The translations under genes and the position numbers were made by a program. The notes beneath the pieces were generated by a model. The model saw only the letters and a program-made list of their open reading frames with translations. It searched no databases and was not told where the DNA came from. DNA of 64,000 nt from positions 62,001-126,000 of the forward strand of contig CAVPGV010000009.1 in the NCBI GenBank assembly GCA_963704075.1, in the 5' to 3' direction. Of the stretch, positions 57,078 through 64,000 are shown in pieces; the stretch's first letter is position 1, and each line of letters starts with the position of its first letter. This DNA is from JADKAV01 sp963704075. GTDB lineage: Bacteria; Actinomycetota; Actinomycetes; S36-B12; UBA10799.

Positions 57078-57296
57078 GTGCGGTTCCTCACCCTTGCCGA
57101 TGTCGCCGAGACGCTGAACATCTCCTCTGCGCAGGCCTACGCCTTGGTGCGTAGCGGCGACCTGCGGGCGATCAAGGTCGGCGGCCGCGGACAGTGGCGC
57201 GTCGAGGCCACCGAGCTCGAGGCGTACATCGAGCGGGCCTACCAGCAGACCGCGCAGTCACTCGATTCGTCCAAGCACGGCAGCGACCTGCGATAG
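57078..57296 (+). CDS. Small MerR/excisionase-type helix-turn-helix protein
   Basis: 72 residues. FLTLADVAETLNISSAQAYA then LVRSGDLRAIKVGGRGQWRV is the winged HTH_17 (BldC/excisionase) fold. GTG 57078 is chosen to begin at the HTH; a GTG at 57060 is also in frame. Proteins of this type are conserved near secA in actinobacteria. The last 39 bases overlap the convergent gene. It is a DNA-binding protein with unknown targets. Confidence 0.8.
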   Translation: MRFLTLADVAETLNISSAQAYALVRSGDLRAIKVGGRGQWRVEATELEAYIERAYQQTAQSLDSSKHGSDLR

Positions 57297-57770
57297 CGGT
57301 ACCAGACTGGGCCGACCTGCGCTCCGGGCGTGCAGGAAGTCTGCCGCCACCCAGTCGATTCTCACCATCAGTTTCCCTCCCCCGGTCAGGATCAGTTCGC
57401 GTGGCACCCGCCCTGCCAACTGCCTGATCGACTGCCGGAAGCTCACCGGGCTCGCCGGCACCCCACCTCCACGTCCCAGGGGCTGGATCTCGTCGCACGC
57501 CGTCAACCGGACCAATGCAGTGCTCAGGTGGACCCAGTCCGCTCCCACCGACAGCACCTCACCGCGTGCGACATGTTCGCCGATCACGACCTGCAGGTCC
57601 GAGAACCGCCGCACGTAGTCGGCCAGTTCCCACGATCCGCGGGTGACGTTCAATGCGTCCTGATGCTCGTAGTGCAGGTCCAGGCGGTCCAGGGCCGTCG
57701 CCCGCAGTTCCACGTCGGTGAGGTCCGGCCACTCATCAGCCTGCATATCCACAAAGCGTACCCAGGCCAT
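57258..57770 (-). CDS. Conserved hypothetical protein
   Basis: 170 residues from ATG 57770 (MAWVRFVDMQADEWPDLTDV). The DLQVVIGEHVARGEVLSVGA then DWVHLSTALVRLTACDEIQP segment looks beta-barrel-like, and KLMVRIDWVAADFLHARSAG follows. I do not recognise a family. It overlaps the small HTH gene tail-to-tail and is divergent from the Rv3235-family gene. Confidence 0.65.
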   Translation of the reverse strand: MAWVRFVDMQADEWPDLTDVELRATALDRLDLHYEHQDALNVTRGSWELADYVRRFSDLQVVIGEHVARGEVLSVGADWVHLSTALVRLTACDEIQPLGRGGGVPASPVSFRQSIRQLAGRVPRELILTGGGKLMVRIDWVAADFLHARSAGRPSLVPLSQVAAVLGRIE

Positions 57771-57827
57771 CACAGCACGACCTATGATCAGGATCAAACA
57801 ACAGCAAACATCACCAAATGAGATCAA

Positions 57828-58250
57828 ATGCCGATGAACAGTCACGCAACCGCCGTCGTCAGCCCCATCGAGTCATGGGAGCCGACACCGCAGCCCGCCC
57901 GCCCGCGGCACCTGCACCTGGTGCCCACCGAGCCGGAACCACCGCAGGCCGTCGATCAGCGCTGGATCGAGCGGCTGACCCAGTCCGTCGTGGAGGTCCT
58001 CGCAGGACATCGCGCCGCCACGACTCTGGTGGGTTCGGTGTCCCCGGTCGTCTTCCAGGCGCTGCGCTCACCGACCGCGGACTCGCGACTGCGGGGTGGC
58101 AAGGTGCTCACGGTGCGCGCCCAACCGCTGGGCGCCGATTCGATCGAGGTGGCCGCCGTGGTCGGTTGCCCGCAACGCACCCGGGCCGTGGCACTGCGCC
58201 TGCACCGGCGCCACGGACGGTGGCGGTGTGTCTGCGTGCTGGTGCTGTGA
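57828..58250 (+). CDS. Rv3235-family protein (DUF6459)
   Basis: 140 residues. A Pro-rich N-terminus (PTPQPARPRHLHLVPTEPEP) is followed by a compact domain WIERLTQSVVEVLAGHRAAT and a C-terminal RAVALRLHRRHGRWRCVCVL. It matches the small actinobacterial family found beside secA (Rv3235 next to Rv3240c in M. tuberculosis), function unknown. TATGAT at 57783-57788 is a plausible -10 in the AT-rich gap. Confidence 0.8.
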   Translation: MPMNSHATAVVSPIESWEPTPQPARPRHLHLVPTEPEPPQAVDQRWIERLTQSVVEVLAGHRAATTLVGSVSPVVFQALRSPTADSRLRGGKVLTVRAQPLGADSIEVAAVVGCPQRTRAVALRLHRRHGRWRCVCVLVL

Positions 58251-58459
58251 GGCCAGACGTCGACGTCCGTCTAGGCAGAACAGTGTGGAAACGCGCGAAA
58301 TGGCCCGCAGGTTGCCCAATGACCCCTAATTTGCGGGCTACTTCGCAACCAGCGGGCTACCGGGTCAAGGTTGCAGGATCGGTCACCGACTGCGCAGATG
58401 TTCGCACGCTTGCCGGTGGCAGGCCCACAACCATCGATCATGGACCTGCCAGCGTCTCC

Positions 58460-61237
<2,778 letters not shown>

Positions 61238-61278
61238 ATGTGCATGGTACGTGACGATGGGGATGGTGGGATGGGGTC

Positions 61279-62076
61279 GTGATCAGCCAGCACCTCGAAC
61301 TGCCCATGGGACGCCTGCGCCCCTTGCATCCGGACGACGCCCCAGCCATCGTGCGGGCCTGTTCGGATCGGGAGATCGCCCGCTGGACACAGGTTCCACA
61401 GCCGTACTCGCTGGCGCATGCAGAGGACTTCATCGGCTCCCACGGCGGCGAGGACCACGTGTGGGTGATGGACGTCGACGGTCTGGCCGGAGTCATCGGT
61501 GTGCGCGACACGCTGGCGACCATGCCGGGACCGAGCACCGAGGTCGGCTATTGGGTGGCGCCGTGGGCGCGGGGAGCGGGGCTCGCCACCGCCGCACTGG
61601 TGGCGGTGCGCGACGAACTGGCCCGGGTCGGCTATCAGCGCATCGACTGGGAGGCCCTGGCCGGCAACGAGGCCTCCGTACGCGTGGCGCTGAACGCGGG
61701 TTTCGCTATCGAAGGACACCGGCGGCGCGGCATGTCGCAGCGGGGCCGCCTCGTCGATGCCGTGGTCGGTGGGTGGACTGCCGATCTGCAGGTTCCCGAA
61801 CTGGTCGCCGGGGCGTGGCAGGTTCAGCCCCTTGCTCCGATCGACGTTCCAGCCGCTTTGCGGCCGGCGGCGAGCAACGCGCTTGCGGTGTGGGTCGCGC
61901 GCACGGCTGTGGGCGGGCAGGACGGCGGCCTGGTCATGGCTACGCGATCGGTCCAGGGAGTGCATGTGCACTCCCCCGGGGGGGCTCCGGGGGCGGCGAT
62001 GGAGGCCGCACGCAGATATCTGCTGGCCCAGGGCTTCGGCCTCACCGATGAGCCGCTGCCCGCGGGTTGGATCTGA
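61279..62076 (+). CDS. GNAT-family acetyltransferase with extra C-terminal region
   Basis: 265 residues. The GNAT domain covers about 1-170, RimJ/RimL-like: LPMGRLRPLHPDDAPAIVRA, VGYWVAPWARGAGLATAALV (acetyl-CoA loop) and NEASVRVALNAGFAIEGHRR. Residues 175-265 form a second small domain (NALAVWVARTAVGGQDGGLV and AAMEAARRYLLAQGFGLTDE) that I cannot assign. It is divergent from secA with a 41-base gap. The substrate is unknown. Confidence 0.85.
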   Translation: MISQHLELPMGRLRPLHPDDAPAIVRACSDREIARWTQVPQPYSLAHAEDFIGSHGGEDHVWVMDVDGLAGVIGVRDTLATMPGPSTEVGYWVAPWARGAGLATAALVAVRDELARVGYQRIDWEALAGNEASVRVALNAGFAIEGHRRRGMSQRGRLVDAVVGGWTADLQVPELVAGAWQVQPLAPIDVPAALRPAASNALAVWVARTAVGGQDGGLVMATRSVQGVHVHSPGGAPGAAMEAARRYLLAQGFGLTDEPLPAGWI

Positions 62077-62175
62077 CTGGGTCGAGCGCTCGACAGTCTC
62101 GATGGCCTGGCGGTCTGCTGGTCCTACTCCACCGCCTGCGCCGGGCGGGAGTCGGAGCGGATCTGTGTGCCCAGG

Positions 62176-62253
62176 CGTGAGAGTTGGGTACAGGCGTTGG
62201 AGATCGACGATGCGTGCAACTCCACCGGATGTGCGCTTGTCCAACGCCTGTAC
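62176..62253. repeat. Dispersed intergenic repeat, copy B, with 13-bp inverted repeat
   Basis: GTACAGGCGTTGG (62188-62200) is matched by CCAACGCCTGTAC (62241-62253), a hairpin with a 40-base loop. Bases 62176-62206 match copy A at 11061-11091 with two differences. The whole 320-base gap 62077-62396 holds no gene. A small mobile or repeated intergenic element is suspected. Confidence 0.65.
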
Positions 62254-62396
62254 ATAACTCCAACCCCTGTTCCGGCTCTGGAGTCGCGCGCCGCCGTGGT
62301 CCAGGCGCGTGAGGGATCGACGAGGTCGCTAGATGTCCAAGCGATCCGGTCGGACGCCGAGTGTTGGGTTGCCTGTGATCAAGCGCCGCACGCTGG

Positions 62397-62990
62397 TCAC
62401 GGCAGGCGGAGCCAGCCGACCTGGCCGGCACGAACGACGGCCTGCGTACGAGATGAGACCCCGAGCTTCGAGAAGACGTGGCCCAAGTGGTTTCGCACGG
62501 TGTGCTCACTGATGAACAATGCGTTGGCGATCTCCCGGTTGCTCATGCCCTGGGCCAGCAGGGTGGTCACCTCCAGCTCCCGGGCGGTCGGGTCAGTGGG
62601 GTTGCTCGAGGCCCTGCGCCGGGCAACCGGCCGCTCGCGCCGTAGATTCTGGACCGCATGAACGAGATCCGATGTGCTGCAGTCGCGCGCGAGAACCTCC
62701 TTGGCACCGGCGCGCAACAGATCGACCACCGCCCTCTCGGCGGCGGGAACCCCGAGCACGATCGTCGGAGTCCGTGACTTCAGCGCCGCCAGAACCACCT
62801 CGGCATCCGCGGCCTCGTGGCGCCGCACCCCGATGATCGCTGCCCCGGACGGACCCGGCCAGACCACAGTTCCCCCCCACTGCCCCACGACGGGATCGGG
62901 AAGCACCACTCCTGCCAGAGTGGCAGCGATCCCGTGGGCGAAGACCGGTTCGGGATCGATGACTACGGTGCTGAGGGCAGGGGTGCTCAG
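62397..62990 (-). CDS. LuxR-type regulator with degenerate receiver domain
   Basis: The C-terminal LuxR helix-turn-helix is clear: PTARELEVTTLLAQGMSNRE then IANALFISEHTVRNHLGHVF. Upstream, STVVIDPEPVFAHGIAATLA and IVLGVPAAERAVVDLLRAGA and KEVLARDCST follow a response-regulator receiver fold, but the phospho-acceptor Asp position reads AAIIGVRRHEA. It is probably not phosphorylated. The first conventional start is GTG 62909. The receiver homology extends upstream to about 62985, where only a CTG (62990-62988) overlapping the hpf stop is available, so the true start is uncertain. Confidence 0.7.
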   Translation of the reverse strand: MSTPALSTVVIDPEPVFAHGIAATLAGVVLPDPVVGQWGGTVVWPGPSGAAIIGVRRHEAADAEVVLAALKSRTPTIVLGVPAAERAVVDLLRAGAKEVLARDCSTSDLVHAVQNLRRERPVARRRASSNPTDPTARELEVTTLLAQGMSNREIANALFISEHTVRNHLGHVFSKLGVSSRTQAVVRAGQVGWLRLP

Positions 62991-63637
62991 GCCGACTCCT
63001 CGGCGGGCTGAGTCTCGTCTGCAGTGTGCACCCGGATCAGCCCGTAGTCGAAACCGCGGCGGCGATAGACCACGACGGGGTCGCCGGAGTCCTCGTCGAT
63101 GAACAAGAAGAAGTCGTGACCGACCATCTCCATCTGCGTCACCGCTTGCTCCACCGACATGGGCACGGTCTCGTGGCTCTTCTCACGCACGACGACCGGT
63201 CCCTGCTCCCAGACCGTGTCCTCGTCGAGGTCGTCCTCAAGATCCGGCACCTCGGCCGCGGGGGTCTCGAGATTGTCGAACCCGGCGGCACGCGGGCTGC
63301 GCACCGCGTCGGCACCGTGGCGGTGGAAGCGATTCTTGTCCGCTGCACGGCGCAGGCGCTGCTCCAGGCGGCCGTATGCGATGTCAAGCGCGGCGTACTT
63401 GTCGGACGCGGCTGCCTCCGCGCGGATGACCGCTCCGTTGGCGCGCGTGGTCAGTTCCACCTCGAACGCGCGATCGGCCAGACGGGGATTGGCTTCCTTC
63501 GAGACCTCGACGTCGACTCTGCGCAAGGGGATCCCGAACTTGTCGATGCGGTCCAACTTGCTGTGGACATGCTCCCGGAAGCGCTTGGACACCTCAACGT
63601 GTCGGCCGTGCACCACGATCTCAGCGACGTCGCTCAC
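62987..63637 (-). CDS. hpf: Ribosome hibernation promoting factor, long form
   Basis: 216 residues. The N-terminal S30AE domain is EIVVHGRHVEVSKRFREHVH to GRLEQRLRRAADKN. A charged linker leads to the C-terminal dimerisation domain EQAVTQMEMVGHDFFLFIDE then DSGDPVVVYRRRGFDYGLIR. The long form dimerises inactive 70S ribosomes into 100S. AAGGAGGAGG precedes the GTG start. The neighbouring comF and secA genes are its usual actinobacterial context. Confidence 0.96.
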   Translation of the reverse strand: MSDVAEIVVHGRHVEVSKRFREHVHSKLDRIDKFGIPLRRVDVEVSKEANPRLADRAFEVELTTRANGAVIRAEAAASDKYAALDIAYGRLEQRLRRAADKNRFHRHGADAVRSPRAAGFDNLETPAAEVPDLEDDLDEDTVWEQGPVVVREKSHETVPMSVEQAVTQMEMVGHDFFLFIDEDSGDPVVVYRRRGFDYGLIRVHTADETQPAEESA

Positions 63638-63690
63638 GAAGCCCTCCTCCTTGTAGACAACCCCCGATTCAACACGTTCACGCTAACTCT

Positions 63691-64000
63691 TCATCCGCCC
63701 TGAGTGCACGTCGGGTCGTTGATCGAGCCGGCGATGACGACATGGGCGACCACCTCGTAGCCGCCCTCGGAGAGGGCGCGATCACATTCGGCCAGGGTGG
63801 CTCCGGACGTGCGCACATCGTCGACGACGACGACCGGCCCATCACCGGCACGGGCCACCCGCATCGTCGAGCGCAGGTTGCGCCGCCGGGCGGCGAATGA
63901 CAACCGCGCCTGGTCCGCCCGGGTGCCTGCGCGCAGCAACCTGCGTGTCGGCAGATCCGTCGCAACGCTTGCCGTGCGTGCCAGGTCCCACATGTGGTCG
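63691..64000 (-). CDS. ComF-family phosphoribosyltransferase (partial, runs off right edge)
   Basis: The last 100 or so residues of a ComF-type protein; the N-terminus lies beyond the window. LPTRRLLRAGTRADQARLSF and the PRPP-binding loop PVVVVDDVRTSGATLAECD are typical of the C-terminal half. Such proteins are linked to DNA uptake in competent bacteria, but their role in actinobacteria is not known. It ends 54 bases before hpf. Confidence 0.88.
   Translation of the reverse strand, partial: DHMWDLARTASVATDLPTRRLLRAGTRADQARLSFAARRRNLRSTMRVARAGDGPVVVVDDVRTSGATLAECDRALSEGGYEVVAHVVIAGSINDPTCTQGG

Overview
The window comes from a high-GC actinomycete. The evidence is the near absence of A/T-rich third codon positions, the frequent GTG and TTG starts, and conserved actinobacterial neighbourhoods: comF–hpf–secA–Rv3235-family, and prfB–ftsE–ftsX–M23 peptidase–smpB with tmRNA nearby. 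It also has a mycobacterial-type very large NAD-glutamate dehydrogenase, a wax-ester synthase/DGAT, 13E12-type HNH and LtrA proteins, and a tmRNA tag ADTNRTDFALAA. I cannot name the species. There is no prophage, CRISPR array, rRNA or tRNA gene; the only stable RNA seen is tmRNA.

Layout. 0–0.8 kb: end of a PAS sensor gene. 1–5.3 kb: agmatine-deiminase operon (carbamoyltransferase, permease, agmatine deiminase, TetR regulator). 5.4–13 kb: mixed metabolic genes (YbjQ, NUDIX, MarR-controlled DHA2 exporter, GNAT, Asp/Glu racemase, OsmC, LON domain, acyl-CoA carboxylase) with a decayed RHH antitoxin. 13.3–16.8 kb: AAA ATPase, then a divergent pair around a 24-bp perfect palindrome (monooxygenase-like versus XRE-cupin, B3/B4 and DLH genes). 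16.9–24.1 kb: secreted and membrane proteins, transglutaminase, LtrA, an NAD(P) oxidoreductase divergent from a MarR regulator, lipase, and an unrecognised secreted protein. 24.3–27.5 kb: DinB protein, membrane GGDEF-EAL protein and a PAS remnant. 27.8–30.6 kb: metal/arsenic block (CDF exporter, broken arsM, ACR3). 30.7–31.2 kb: tmRNA with its terminator. 31.3–37.6 kb: flavin monooxygenase, universal stress protein with P-type ATPase, HNH endonuclease behind a LexA-like box. 37.6–43.5 kb: smpB and the cell-division/translation block. 43.6–45.3 kb: M14 carboxypeptidase and an AlkB-like gene behind a second LexA-like box. 45.8–52.3 kb: pruA–gdh, proline/glutamate catabolism. 52.4–57 kb: patatin, WS/DGAT, HAD and a CpaE-like ATPase. 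57–64 kb: small regulators, Rv3235-family, secA, GNAT, LuxR-type regulator, hpf, comF.

A striking property of the whole window is that about 30 single-base reading-frame breaks interrupt otherwise well-conserved genes, while secA, prfB, ftsEX, smpB and hpf are intact. Many broken genes resume cleanly in another frame and end in ATGA overlaps with their neighbours. I therefore read most breaks as base-calling or assembly indels rather than true gene decay, and I report the joined genes. Only arsM, the RHH antitoxin and the PAS fragment look truly damaged.
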